Below are positions 42,795 through 51,602 of a stretch of 64,000 nucleotides of DNA, piece by piece. Position 1 is the stretch's first letter, and every line of letters starts with the position of its first letter. This DNA comes from Sphingobacteriaceae bacterium. GTDB taxonomy: Bacteria > Bacteroidota > Bacteroidia > B-17B0 > Aurantibacillaceae. The notes under the pieces are model-generated. The model ran no database searches. It was not told where the DNA came from and saw nothing but the letters and a program-made list of their open reading frames with translations. The stretch covers positions 1 through 64,000 of the forward strand of contig PNMI01000002.1 of NCBI GenBank assembly GCA_013823565.1, written 5' to 3'. Position numbers and translations under genes: made by a program.

Positions 42795-43952
42795 TTAAAA
42801 CACTTTAACGTTACCGTTTTTAATAATATAATCTACGCCATTTATATTAAATTTTTTGCCAGAACTCTGCTTCATTAAATCTGTGATATCCTGTTCAATG
42901 GTATGAACTGAGCCCTTTGTTTTATAAGCAATATTCAAATAATCTTCATTAATCTGCATCCCTTCATACACGCCACATAACACCACGCGAACAGGAACTT
43001 TAACTCTGGCTAGCATTTTAAGGTCTCTTGCTTTCGCCCAATTATCTGCAATTAAAACAACATCTTCTACCTTACCACTTTTATTTAGTCCATAAATAAT
43101 CGCTTCTATTGGGTTTTCAGGAGCATCTCCACCCTGCCCTTTTTTAACGGTTAATTCCATGGTGGAAATTAACTCATCCACATTTTTAGCTTTACAGTGA
43201 TACACGCCACCTGTAGCACCAATCTTTTTATCCTCATCTCTTTTTTTATCACCATCATTAAAAAACACAAAATGCTGACTCGTTGTGTCTTTTATAAAAT
43301 GTAACTTTAACCAAGTGCTGGTTTGCTGAGCATAGGGATACATACTACCCGTTAAATCAGCCACTATTAATTTATTTTTCCACTGTTTATTTCGCTTTAG
43401 TACATTATATACCACATTATTAGCAGTGTCAGCTACATTGGGATTAAAATTAGTTTCGCTTTCTGTACTTCTACTTTCAAACGAAAAATTACCATTCTTA
43501 TCATATATTCTATAATAACCATCCAATTTTCCTTTTTTAAAATTTCCTTCGGCTTTTATTCGTCCGTTGGGATAATAAGCTAACTCTAATCCATCTTTTA
43601 AGCCATTTTTAAAATTTTCATAAAAATCTTTTTTACACTTTTTTGAATAATAAATAGAAGGGCCATCCAATAATCCATCTTTATAGAAGGCTTCTAATTC
43701 TACACAATCAGGCTCATCAAACCAAAAAATTTCTAAACCTTGTTTTTTATTATTCTTATAGGAAACCTCACTTTTTAGATCCCCATTTGCCCAAAATTCT
43801 TTCCAGATACCCTGTTTTAAACTATCCTTGTCAACCACATTAATGGTATCGTTTGAATATACCTTATAACTAATATAGGATTGGGCTTTTGAGTTTAACC
43901 CAAAAAACAATACATAAATAAAAAGGATATATGCTAAAAGATGACTTTTCAC
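42795..43952 (-). CDS. MORN-repeat plus von Willebrand A-like secreted protein
   Basis: The 385-residue protein has a signal peptide (residues 1-24, ending NSKAQ). MORN-type or YwqK-like repeats follow (residues about 45-160), for example KQGIWKEFWANGDLKSEVSY and KDGLELAYYPNGRIKAEGNF. The second half (about 190-360) resembles a vWA domain: LIVADLTGSMYPYAQQTSTW has a DxTxS-like MIDAS, and GGVYHCKAKNVDELISTM and DVVLIADNWAKARDL follow. The combination is unusual. Function unknown; a surface or periplasmic binding role is likely. It is divergent from pheS. Confidence 0.75.
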   Translation of the reverse strand: MKSHLLAYILFIYVLFFGLNSKAQSYISYKVYSNDTINVVDKDSLKQGIWKEFWANGDLKSEVSYKNNKKQGLEIFWFDEPDCVELEAFYKDGLLDGPSIYYSKKCKKDFYENFKNGLKDGLELAYYPNGRIKAEGNFKKGKLDGYYRIYDKNGNFSFESRSTESETNFNPNVADTANNVVYNVLKRNKQWKNKLIVADLTGSMYPYAQQTSTWLKLHFIKDTTSQHFVFFNDGDKKRDEDKKIGATGGVYHCKAKNVDELISTMELTVKKGQGGDAPENPIEAIIYGLNKSGKVEDVVLIADNWAKARDLKMLARVKVPVRVVLCGVYEGMQINEDYLNIAYKTKGSVHTIEQDITDLMKQSSGKKFNINGVDYIIKNGNVKVF

Positions 43953-43966
43953 TACCTAAAATTGCT

Positions 43967-43974
43967 TAAATTTG
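43967..43974 (+). promoter_or_regulatory. Possible -7 element of the pheS promoter
   Basis: TAAATTTG matches the Bacteroidota TAnnTTTG -7 consensus and lies 21 bp before the pheS ATG. The upstream -33 element is weak (TTTTC at 43945-43949, 19-20 bp away). The position is reasonable for a short leader. The call is only sequence-based. Confidence 0.4.
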
Positions 43975-43994
43975 CGCTAATTATCAAATTTATT

Positions 43995-45020
43995 ATGTTA
44001 GAAAGAATAAACAGTTTATTACTTGAGGTTGAGCAGTTTGCAGCACAAAGCAAAGAACAAGTAGAAGAATATAGAATTAAATGGTTAAGTAAAAAAGGAG
44101 AAATAACTTCTTTGTTTGACGATTTTAAAGCTGTTGCTCCTGAAATTAAACGTGAAGTTGGACAAAAGTTAAATGAACTAAAAACAAAAGCTCAAGATAA
44201 AATTAATGAGCTGAAAGAAAAGCATGAACAAGCTTCAGATAAAGGAGGCTCAAAAAATATTGATTTAACTTTACCTGCTGATCCTACTATTCAAGTGGGG
44301 TCTCGTCATCCATTATCATTAGTAAAAAATCAAATTATTGATGTATTTGCTCGTATTGGTTTCACGGTGAGTGATGGAAGAGAAATTGAAGATGATTGGC
44401 ATAATTTTACCGCTTTAAATACGCCAGAGAATCACCCAGCGCGTGATATGCAGGATACTTTTTATGTAGAGTTAAATCCTGAAATGGTGTTGCGTACACA
44501 AACGTCATCTGTGCAAGTACATATTATGGAGAATCAAAAACCTCCTATTCGTACGATTTCTCCAGGTCGTGTATATCGTAACGAAGCAATTAGCGCGCGT
44601 GCACATTGTCAGTTTCACCAAATTGAAGGATTGTATATTGATGAAAACGTATCCTTCGCAGATTTAAAACAAACCTTAAATTTCTTTGCGAAAGAATTAT
44701 TTGGTACAGAAACAAAAATCAGAATGCGCCCTAGTTATTTCCCATTCACTGAGCCTAGTGCAGAGGTTGATATTAGCTGCACCATTTGTAAAGGCGAAGG
44801 CTGTAATGTTTGCAAGCATACTGGTTGGGTAGAAATTTTAGGTTGCGGTATGGTTGATCCTCAAGTATTAGAAAACTGTGGCATTGACAGCAAAAAATAT
44901 AGCGGTTTTGCATTTGGAATGGGCATTGAGCGTATTACCATGTTGAAATATCGCGTGAAAGATTTACGTTTATTTTTTGAAAACGATGTTCGTTTCTTAA
45001 AGCAATTTGCTGGGGAATAA
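43995..45020 (+). CDS. pheS: Phenylalanyl-tRNA synthetase alpha subunit
   Basis: PheS charges tRNA-Phe with the beta subunit PheT. The N-terminal coiled coil starts at MLERINSLLLEVEQFAAQ, and the catalytic core has FTALNTPENHPARDMQDTF, RTQTSSVQVH, GRVYRNEAISARAHCQFHQ and motif 3 FGMGIERITMLKY. The ATG at 43995 gives 341 residues; the track start is 18 residues earlier and lies in the promoter. pheT is not in the window. A metal-binding-like Cys cluster (CTICKGEGCNVCKH) lies in the core as in the family. Confidence 0.96.
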   Translation: MLERINSLLLEVEQFAAQSKEQVEEYRIKWLSKKGEITSLFDDFKAVAPEIKREVGQKLNELKTKAQDKINELKEKHEQASDKGGSKNIDLTLPADPTIQVGSRHPLSLVKNQIIDVFARIGFTVSDGREIEDDWHNFTALNTPENHPARDMQDTFYVELNPEMVLRTQTSSVQVHIMENQKPPIRTISPGRVYRNEAISARAHCQFHQIEGLYIDENVSFADLKQTLNFFAKELFGTETKIRMRPSYFPFTEPSAEVDISCTICKGEGCNVCKHTGWVEILGCGMVDPQVLENCGIDSKKYSGFAFGMGIERITMLKYRVKDLRLFFENDVRFLKQFAGE

Positions 45021-45023
45021 TTC

Positions 45024-45344
45024 ATGAATCAACTTTCGAGAAAAGAGCAAATTTTAAACATGTTAGTGGGCGAACCTCATGATGTGTTTTTAAATTATGC
45101 CTTGGCTATGGAATTTGTATCCTCAAATGAATTAAAGCAAGCTGATGAACAGCTCAAAAAAGTATTATCTATTAAAGCAGATTATTTACCTTGCTTTTAC
45201 CAGCTAGGGCAGCTAAATGAAAAATTAGGAAATAACAACATTGCTTTAACCTTTTACAAACAAGGTGTTGATTTAGCTAAATCACAAAACAACAACAAAG
45301 CTTTAGGCGAATTGAATGAAGCGATTTGGATGCTGGAGGATTAA
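45024..45344 (+). CDS. Small TPR protein
   Basis: The 106-residue protein has about two TPR-like helical pairs: DVFLNYALAMEFVSSNELKQADEQLKKVL and FYQLGQLNEKLGNNNIALTFYKQG. No signal peptide is present. It starts 3 bp after pheS and is probably co-transcribed with it. Such small TPR genes after pheS are seen in other Bacteroidota, but no function is assigned. Confidence 0.75.
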   Translation: MNQLSRKEQILNMLVGEPHDVFLNYALAMEFVSSNELKQADEQLKKVLSIKADYLPCFYQLGQLNEKLGNNNIALTFYKQGVDLAKSQNNNKALGELNEAIWMLED

Positions 45345-45349
45345 TACAT

Positions 45350-45373
45350 TGTCAGTTCGAGCGGAGTCGAGAA
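45350..45373. repeat. Solo left arm of the TCGAG-type repeat
   Basis: TGTCAGTTCGAGCGGAGTCG and the next four bases match the left arm of the two complete elements (37027 and 54834) with one changed base. The right arm is missing. It lies between the convergent TPR and M23 genes, so it may be a decayed copy. Confidence 0.75.
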
Positions 45374-45386
45374 CAATAATGATTAC

Positions 45387-47018
45387 TTACAACTCCTTAT
45401 TCAAAACAGTTTTATTCCCAATTTTATCTACCACTTCTAGTCTTAAATTTTTCGGATTTAATTCAGTAAAATAACAAGTTACCGTGTTTGATTTAGCATC
45501 ATATTCGGCTATTTGCCAAACATCATTGACGTATACATTGTAATCAGCAATACCACTTAAATTATCAGTTATTTTAAAAGTAACTGACGTCTTTATTGTT
45601 ATAGCCTTTTTTTTAGAAGATGGTAATGTAATAATGGGCGCCACAGTGTCATATCCTATACCAAACACGCCAAAAGATTTACTTTCTGTTTTAAACCATC
45701 CGTTTTCGTATTTACCAACCAAACAATTATCTTCATTTAAAGCAACCATTTTATCTTCTTTCCCTTTAATGGCTTTGGGTATTTTTACGGATAAGGAAAA
45801 AGCTTTTAATAAATCTTCATCTTTATGACCCACTACTGCTTTACCTAATTTATTGATATAAACTCCCACAGAGGTATTTTTGCTTAGCGTACCTGATTTA
45901 ATTAACACTTCAATGTCTTCTTTTTTAATAGATGTTTCCTGATTACAAAACACATTATGTTTTATAGTATTAGCAATGTATCCTTTCAAGTTTTTTGTTT
46001 TTACAAAAAAAGTCAATACGTTTTTATTTCCCTTTTCATCATTAATTTGTAAAGATACTTTATGTGACAATGTATCGTTCAATACAATTTTTCCGCCATT
46101 TACCAAGCTTTTGTAAATAGCAATATCATAGCAACTTGGCGAAAAACACTTTTGAAATTTCACACCATTTTCTTTTTCGCTAAACACATTGACGTAACGT
46201 CCATTATCAAAACTGATGTTATTTAATTGATGATGATAAATAATTTTATCATCTAATAAAAGTTTGGCTTCGTATATATTGTTTTTATTATTAGTTGCAT
46301 TTGCTCTATCAAAACCAGCAAAACCGATAGCAAAAGTATTTTCTGGCAACACTTGTGTGTATTTCGGTAAGGATAATTTATCACCAATATATTTAACTGG
46401 AACTGAAGAAATGCGTTTTACATTATTTGTATCTGCCGTACTATAAATAGCTATATGTGTTAATTCTGGCTTCACATCATCCTTTACATCATATATTAAT
46501 AAAGGATTGACTGGGATTTCTGATTTCTCTTCTCTAATTTCAAAATGCAAATGAGGCCCAGTTGAACTTCCTGAATTACCAGTGTAACCAATCACTTCGC
46601 CCTTTTTTATTAGTAATTCATTGGCATTTGGATACACTTCTATTTCATTCTTTTTTTGTTCAATTTGCTTTTGTTTAATATAAGCATCTATTTTACTTGC
46701 ATACTTTTTTTGATGTGCATAAACCGAAACATAACCATTAGGATGTGTGATGTACAACACTCTTCCATAACCTACACTACTAATTTTTATTCTACTAATA
46801 TATCCATCTCCCACACTTTTAATTGGCAAATTAGCCGTTGGGTCAGTACTAAAATCTAATCCTGCATGAAAATGATTAGGTCTTATTTCTCCGTAATTAC
46901 CAGTAATAACAATCTCTCTATCTAATGGATACGAAAACCCCAAACCGTTATACTGTGCATAAAAAAACGAACAATTCAGTGTAAAAAATAAGAGAAATAG
47001 TATTCTGAAATTTATCAT
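45387..47018 (-). CDS. M23 (LytM) family metallopeptidase
   Basis: The 543-residue protein (ATG at 47018, chosen because the signal peptide MINFRILFLLFFTLNCSFFYAQ starts there) has an N-terminal M23 domain at about residues 30-180. Zn ligands are seen in HFHAGLDFS (His and Asp) and HLHFEIREE. Such enzymes cut cell-wall cross-links in the periplasm or act as scaffolds. The C-terminal half is a long beta-rich region. No neighbours suggest a pathway. All key ligands appear intact, so it is probably active. Confidence 0.87.
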   Translation of the reverse strand: MINFRILFLLFFTLNCSFFYAQYNGLGFSYPLDREIVITGNYGEIRPNHFHAGLDFSTDPTANLPIKSVGDGYISRIKISSVGYGRVLYITHPNGYVSVYAHQKKYASKIDAYIKQKQIEQKKNEIEVYPNANELLIKKGEVIGYTGNSGSSTGPHLHFEIREEKSEIPVNPLLIYDVKDDVKPELTHIAIYSTADTNNVKRISSVPVKYIGDKLSLPKYTQVLPENTFAIGFAGFDRANATNNKNNIYEAKLLLDDKIIYHHQLNNISFDNGRYVNVFSEKENGVKFQKCFSPSCYDIAIYKSLVNGGKIVLNDTLSHKVSLQINDEKGNKNVLTFFVKTKNLKGYIANTIKHNVFCNQETSIKKEDIEVLIKSGTLSKNTSVGVYINKLGKAVVGHKDEDLLKAFSLSVKIPKAIKGKEDKMVALNEDNCLVGKYENGWFKTESKSFGVFGIGYDTVAPIITLPSSKKKAITIKTSVTFKITDNLSGIADYNVYVNDVWQIAEYDAKSNTVTCYFTELNPKNLRLEVVDKIGNKTVLNKEL

Positions 47019-47140
47019 TATGACAAGGTTAAATTGTATGAAGTTAATTAACAACGAGTTGTTGATGTAAAGTTAATGGCTTACGTAAAATGAGTTCGCC
47101 TAAAGTCTATTTTTAACCAACAACAAACTGTTTATTGAGC

Positions 47141-49423
47141 ATGAACGTAGAAAATATAAAATCAGAATTGCAACAAGTGTTAGATAGCGATGTAGCGCTG
47201 CGAAAAGAGTATAATGAAATCAAACGTTCATTAAGCGATTATCGTAACCAACTCATCCAACGTGATGAAGATTGTAAACGTTTGCAAGTGTCTATCGACG
47301 TTTTAAATACCAAATTGGTAGTTATGGAACGCGATAACACCAACTACAAAAGCGAAGTAAACTCTTTTAAAGAATTACGTAACTCCATTCGCGAGCAATT
47401 ACAAGAAAAACAAGATGAAATTAATGGTTTGTTGAGCAAAATTGACGATTTAAACGGTCAATTAGCATCTATTTCATCTGAGTACGAATCAAAAATTATT
47501 GAATTACAAACTTCTTCTCAAGAGGAAATTTTGAATTTAAAATCATCATACGAAGCTCAATTAACAGAATTAAAATCAAATACATCTTACCAACAGAGCG
47601 GTATTCGTACTGAATTAGAAACTAAGATTAACGATTTAACAAATACATACAACACCACTTACCAAGAAACAGTTTCTTCATACGAATCACAAATTGAACA
47701 GTTAAAATCTGATTTTAACGCTCAATTAGAATCAGTGAAACAAGAATCTGAAAGTCGCATTGCGTCTTTATCTGGCTCTAGTTCTGAAACCATTTCTAAT
47801 TTAACTTCTGAATATGAATTAAAAATTAGTGGTTTAACTCACCAATGGAATATTGAGAAAACGGAAATTACTTCTTCATACGAAAATCAAATTTCGTCGT
47901 TAACTGGTGCTTATACTGCTGAAAAATCTGATTTAGTAGATTCTTATGAATCAAAAATTGCAGATTTAAATACAGAATTATCAAACAAACAAATTGCCTT
48001 TGAAGCGGAGTTGAGTTCAACCATTGAATCTTTAACTCAATCTTATACTCAAAAAGAAAACGAGTTAAAAGCATTTTACGAAAACGAATTATTAAATACA
48101 TCTAGCTCTTCTGGTTCATTAGTAGAATCAGTAAAAGCAGAGTATGAGACAAAAAATTTATTATTATCTGATAACATGAATAAAGTGGTTGTGGAAAACG
48201 AACACTTTAAAGAAAAAATCAGAGAGATGGTATATTTTATTGATGAACAAAATACCAAGATTGATGAATTAACAAAAGATATTGAAAGTAAGGCAGAACA
48301 AATCAGTAAACATATTGATAGCTACAATTCATTATCTGGAGAATTTGATGCTTACAAAACATCTCAGTTATCAAGTATTGATGAGCAAGTTGGTGCTTTA
48401 AATTCTAAAATTGCTGAATTTGAATCTATCATCTCTGCTAAAGATTCTAGTATTTCTGAATTAACTGAGTCGGTTGAAGAAAAAATCAATCAAATAACGA
48501 GCTTAACTAATTCTTATAACGAGTTACAAGATCAATTTAATGTATTATCTGTTTCTTTCACTACAGAGAAAGAAAATTTTGAAAACTTTAAATCTGAATT
48601 AGAAGTTTCTAACTCTCAGTTATTACAAAGTAAAGATGTAGAGTTTAATAAATTATTAGCAGAGAATACCTCTTTAATTACTGAGATTGATGCAACAGCT
48701 GATAAATTAGAAGCTACTGAAGCTGAGTTACAATTAGTTCAAACAGAATTATCTGAATTAAAATCAGTAACAGAAGGTAAAGCAGCTGACTTAAAAGAAA
48801 CATTAAACAGCAAAAATTACGAAATCACAACTTTATCTGCTAATAACATGGCTCTACAAACAGAGCTTGATTTATTAAAAGCAGAATTAGATAATGTTCG
48901 TAGTGAATTAAAATCTGCTTTAGAAGTAAGTGAATCTAGTTCATCTTTACAAGGAGAATTAAACTCATTAATGACTGCTAAAACAGAATTAGAAAATCAG
49001 TTAGCTGGATATAAATCATCTGTAATTAGTTTAAATGCTCAAATTTCTGAATTAAGCGAATCTATTTCTGGTTACCAATCAGAGATTAACAACTTAAAAT
49101 CTGTTACTAAAGTGGATGAGCAAGATGCATTTATTGATCGTTTATTTAAACAAATCGACATTTTAAGTGATGAGCGTTTAAGCTTGTTAAATGAGAAGGA
49201 AGAAATGGCAAATCAATTGTTAAAAATGAACGAAACAGTTGCTTCTATTTCGCAACATGTTGATTCTCATAACATTGACGTAACTGAATTGGATAATCAC
49301 AGAAAAAATGTTATATTAGCAGGAAGTTCTAATAATGTGAGTTCTGAAAAGACCGTTATGAAGAAACAAATAAATGAGTTGGTGCGTGAAATTGATAAAT
49401 GTATAGCTCTGTTGAGTGCTTAA
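47141..49423 (+). CDS. Large coiled-coil protein upstream of zapA
   Basis: The 760-residue protein (ATG 47141, two residues after the track TTG) is almost all predicted coiled coil. It starts with MNVENIKSELQQVLDSDVAL and contains many degenerate units such as SSYESQIEQLKSDF and SSYENQISSLTGAYTAEKSD. No signal peptide or catalytic motif is visible. The last residues (MKKQINELVREIDKCIALL) resemble the tail of the short ZapB-like protein that lies before zapA in Flavobacteria, as I recall. It may be an enlarged division-related scaffold. It is 22 bp from zapA. Confidence 0.8.
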   Translation: MNVENIKSELQQVLDSDVALRKEYNEIKRSLSDYRNQLIQRDEDCKRLQVSIDVLNTKLVVMERDNTNYKSEVNSFKELRNSIREQLQEKQDEINGLLSKIDDLNGQLASISSEYESKIIELQTSSQEEILNLKSSYEAQLTELKSNTSYQQSGIRTELETKINDLTNTYNTTYQETVSSYESQIEQLKSDFNAQLESVKQESESRIASLSGSSSETISNLTSEYELKISGLTHQWNIEKTEITSSYENQISSLTGAYTAEKSDLVDSYESKIADLNTELSNKQIAFEAELSSTIESLTQSYTQKENELKAFYENELLNTSSSSGSLVESVKAEYETKNLLLSDNMNKVVVENEHFKEKIREMVYFIDEQNTKIDELTKDIESKAEQISKHIDSYNSLSGEFDAYKTSQLSSIDEQVGALNSKIAEFESIISAKDSSISELTESVEEKINQITSLTNSYNELQDQFNVLSVSFTTEKENFENFKSELEVSNSQLLQSKDVEFNKLLAENTSLITEIDATADKLEATEAELQLVQTELSELKSVTEGKAADLKETLNSKNYEITTLSANNMALQTELDLLKAELDNVRSELKSALEVSESSSSLQGELNSLMTAKTELENQLAGYKSSVISLNAQISELSESISGYQSEINNLKSVTKVDEQDAFIDRLFKQIDILSDERLSLLNEKEEMANQLLKMNETVASISQHVDSHNIDVTELDNHRKNVILAGSSNNVSSEKTVMKKQINELVREIDKCIALLSA

Positions 49424-49445
49424 AAATGAAAATTAGCTTAGTTTG

Positions 49446-49754
49446 ATGAGCGATGTAAGTGTAAAAGTAGAAATTGCCGGCGGTTTATATACGCTGAAAA
49501 TTAAAAGTGAAGACGAAAGCAACGTTAAACAAGCGGTTGAACTAATAAATCAGAAAATTTCGGAGTTTGAAAGAAACTACGGAGTAAAAGATAAAAAAGA
49601 TGTGATGGCCATGGTTGCTTTACAATTGGTTAGCCAATTAGCAAAAGAAAAAAGCCAAGCCGAGAAAGAGTTAAGCACTCTAAAATTGGTGTTAGAAGAT
49701 GTAGAACAAATGTTGGTTCAACATAAAGATAACATACAAAAAACAGAAGAATAA
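49446..49754 (+). CDS. zapA: Cell division protein ZapA
   Basis: ZapA binds FtsZ and stabilises the Z-ring. The 102-residue protein (ATG at 49446) has VSVKVEIAGGLYTLKIKSEDESNVKQAVELINQKI at the N terminus, typical of the ZapA globular domain, and a C-terminal coiled coil (SQAEKELSTLKLVLEDVEQ). It lies between the large coiled-coil gene and RNase Y, a common Bacteroidota order. The coiled-coil neighbour is the likely partner. Confidence 0.9.
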   Translation: MSDVSVKVEIAGGLYTLKIKSEDESNVKQAVELINQKISEFERNYGVKDKKDVMAMVALQLVSQLAKEKSQAEKELSTLKLVLEDVEQMLVQHKDNIQKTEE

Positions 49755-49785
49755 ACATATAACGTCTTTAAATAGACCCTTTTTG

Positions 49786-49826
49786 ACGCACAAATTTTGA
49801 AGAAATTCAACGTTTGTGCGTTTTTT
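49786..49826 (+). terminator. Rho-independent terminator after zapA
   Basis: ACGCACAAA (49786-49794) pairs with TTTGTGCGT (49813-49821), and an inner TTGAA-GAAA-TTCAA stem with a GNRA-type loop sits inside. A T-run follows. It lies between zapA and rny. Confidence 0.85.
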
Positions 49827-49900
49827 ATTAATCAAATGTTTGGATAGTCGCCCTAAGCATTTAATTAAGTAGTATAAACAATGTGCGACAAACAAAAATT

Positions 49901-51451
49901 ATGAGTGTATTAGCCATTATATTTATTGCCGTTGCATTAATTGCCGGCGTAGTTGCGGGTTTTGTAATTGCCAACTCCCGACTGAACCAAAGTAGCGTTC
50001 AGGCAAAAGAAAATCTTGTAAAAGAAGCTGAAGTAAAAGCTGAAAGTTTAAAACAAGAAAAGATTTTACAAGCCAAAGAAAAGTTCTTACAATTAAAAGC
50101 AGAACACGATAAATCAGTTAACGAACGTAACCAACATTTAGCTCAGTTAGAAAACAAAGCTAAACAACGCGAAAGTGAGTTAGCTAAAAAAGTAGAAGAA
50201 GCTACCAGAAAAGATAAAGAATTAGAGAGTCAAAAAACTCAACTAAGTTCTCAAGTTGAATTGTATAAAAAGAAAAGCGAAGAGATTGAAAAATCTCACC
50301 GCAAGCAAGTAGAGTTATTAGAAAAAGTATCGGGCTTAAGTGCTGATGAAGCAAAAGCTCAATTAATTGAAAGCGTGAAAGCAGAGGCTAAAACCGAAGC
50401 GATGGCTTTTATTAAAGATACCATGGATGAAGCAAAAATCAATGCGAATAAAGAAGCAAAGAAAATCATCATTCAATCTATTCAACGTTTAGCTACAGAG
50501 ACAGCTATTGAGAATTCAGTAACCGTTTTCCATATTGAAAGTGATGAAATTAAAGGACGTATTATTGGTCGTGAAGGACGTAATATCCGTGCTTTAGAAG
50601 CCGCTACAGGTGTAGAGGTTATTGTAGATGATACTCCAGATGCAATTACATTATCTTGCTTTGATTCAATCAGAAGAGAAATTTGTCGTTTATCATTACA
50701 TCAATTAGTAACAGATGGTCGTATTCACCCAGCTCGTATTGAAGAGATTGTGGAGAAAACCAAAAAGATGATTGATGAAGAGATTGTAGAAACTGGTAAA
50801 CGTACTTGCATCGACTTAGGTATTCATGGTTTACATCCTGAATTAATAAGGATGGTAGGACGTATGAAATACCGTTCTTCTTACGGACAAAACTTATTAC
50901 AACATAGCCGCGAGGTAGCAAACCTTTGTGCGATTATGGCTAGTGAAATGGGATTAAATCCTAAGATTGCAAAGCGTGCTGGTTTATTACATGATATTGG
51001 AAAAGTGCCTGATGAAGAACCAGAATTACCACATGCAATTTTGGGTATGAAGTTGGCAGAAAAATATAAAGAGAAACCAGAAGTATGTAATGCTATTGGA
51101 GCGCATCACGATGAAATTGAGATGACGACTTTATATTCTCCAATTGTTCAAGTGTGTGATGCTATTAGCGGCGCGCGCCCAGGTGCACGTCGTGAGGTTG
51201 CTGAGCAATACATGAAGCGTTTAAAAGATTTAGAAGCATTAGCATTAGGCTATGATGGTGTAGAAAAAACCTATGCGATTCAAGCAGGACGTGAAGTGCG
51301 TGTATTAGTATCGGCTGATAAAGTAGATGATAAACAATCGGAACAATTAGCATTTGATATTTCTCAAAAAATTCAAACGGAGATGACTTACCCTGGACAA
51401 GTAAAAGTTACGGTCATCAGAGAGGTACGAGCTACGGCTTATGCGAAATAG
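49901..51451 (+). CDS. rny: Ribonuclease Y
   Basis: RNase Y is a membrane-anchored endoribonuclease that starts mRNA decay. The start ATG at 49901 opens the anchor helix [21 protein letters not shown] long coiled coil (residues about 25-200) is followed by the KH domain ([20 protein letters not shown]) and the HD domain ([20 protein letters not shown] and [14 protein letters not shown]). The 516-residue length is normal. It is downstream of zapA, separated by a terminator. Confidence 0.95.
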   Translation: MSVLAIIFIAVALIAGVVAGFVIANSRLNQSSVQAKENLVKEAEVKAESLKQEKILQAKEKFLQLKAEHDKSVNERNQHLAQLENKAKQRESELAKKVEEATRKDKELESQKTQLSSQVELYKKKSEEIEKSHRKQVELLEKVSGLSADEAKAQLIESVKAEAKTEAMAFIKDTMDEAKINANKEAKKIIIQSIQRLATETAIENSVTVFHIESDEIKGRIIGREGRNIRALEAATGVEVIVDDTPDAITLSCFDSIRREICRLSLHQLVTDGRIHPARIEEIVEKTKKMIDEEIVETGKRTCIDLGIHGLHPELIRMVGRMKYRSSYGQNLLQHSREVANLCAIMASEMGLNPKIAKRAGLLHDIGKVPDEEPELPHAILGMKLAEKYKEKPEVCNAIGAHHDEIEMTTLYSPIVQVCDAISGARPGARREVAEQYMKRLKDLEALALGYDGVEKTYAIQAGREVRVLVSADKVDDKQSEQLAFDISQKIQTEMTYPGQVKVTVIREVRATAYAK

Positions 51452-51459
51452 ATAATTGA

Positions 51460-51486
51460 AAGGCGGTTTTTAACCGCCTTTTTTTA
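51460..51486 (+). terminator. Rho-independent terminator after rny
   Basis: AAGGCGGTT (51460-51468) and AACCGCCTT (51472-51480) form a perfect stem with a TTT loop and a following T-run. It is 8 bp after the rny stop. Confidence 0.93.
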
Positions 51487-51602
51487 TAATATTAATCACT
51501 TATCGGCGAAACACATGCAGTTATCATTTTATAATAGTCATTCAACAATCTTTATGAATTATCATTCATAATAGAATTAATTTTATGTAAATATTACAAA
51601 AA

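Noticed and set aside
47500-48000. Tandem DNA repeat inside the coiled-coil gene
   Set aside because: The repeats are visible in the protein (SSYExxIxxL) but the DNA units are too diverged to be a tandem DNA repeat.
49755-49900. 6S RNA gene next to zapA
   Set aside because: In other bacteria ssrS lies by zapA, but here only a clear terminator hairpin is visible and no long 6S-like stem with a central bulge.
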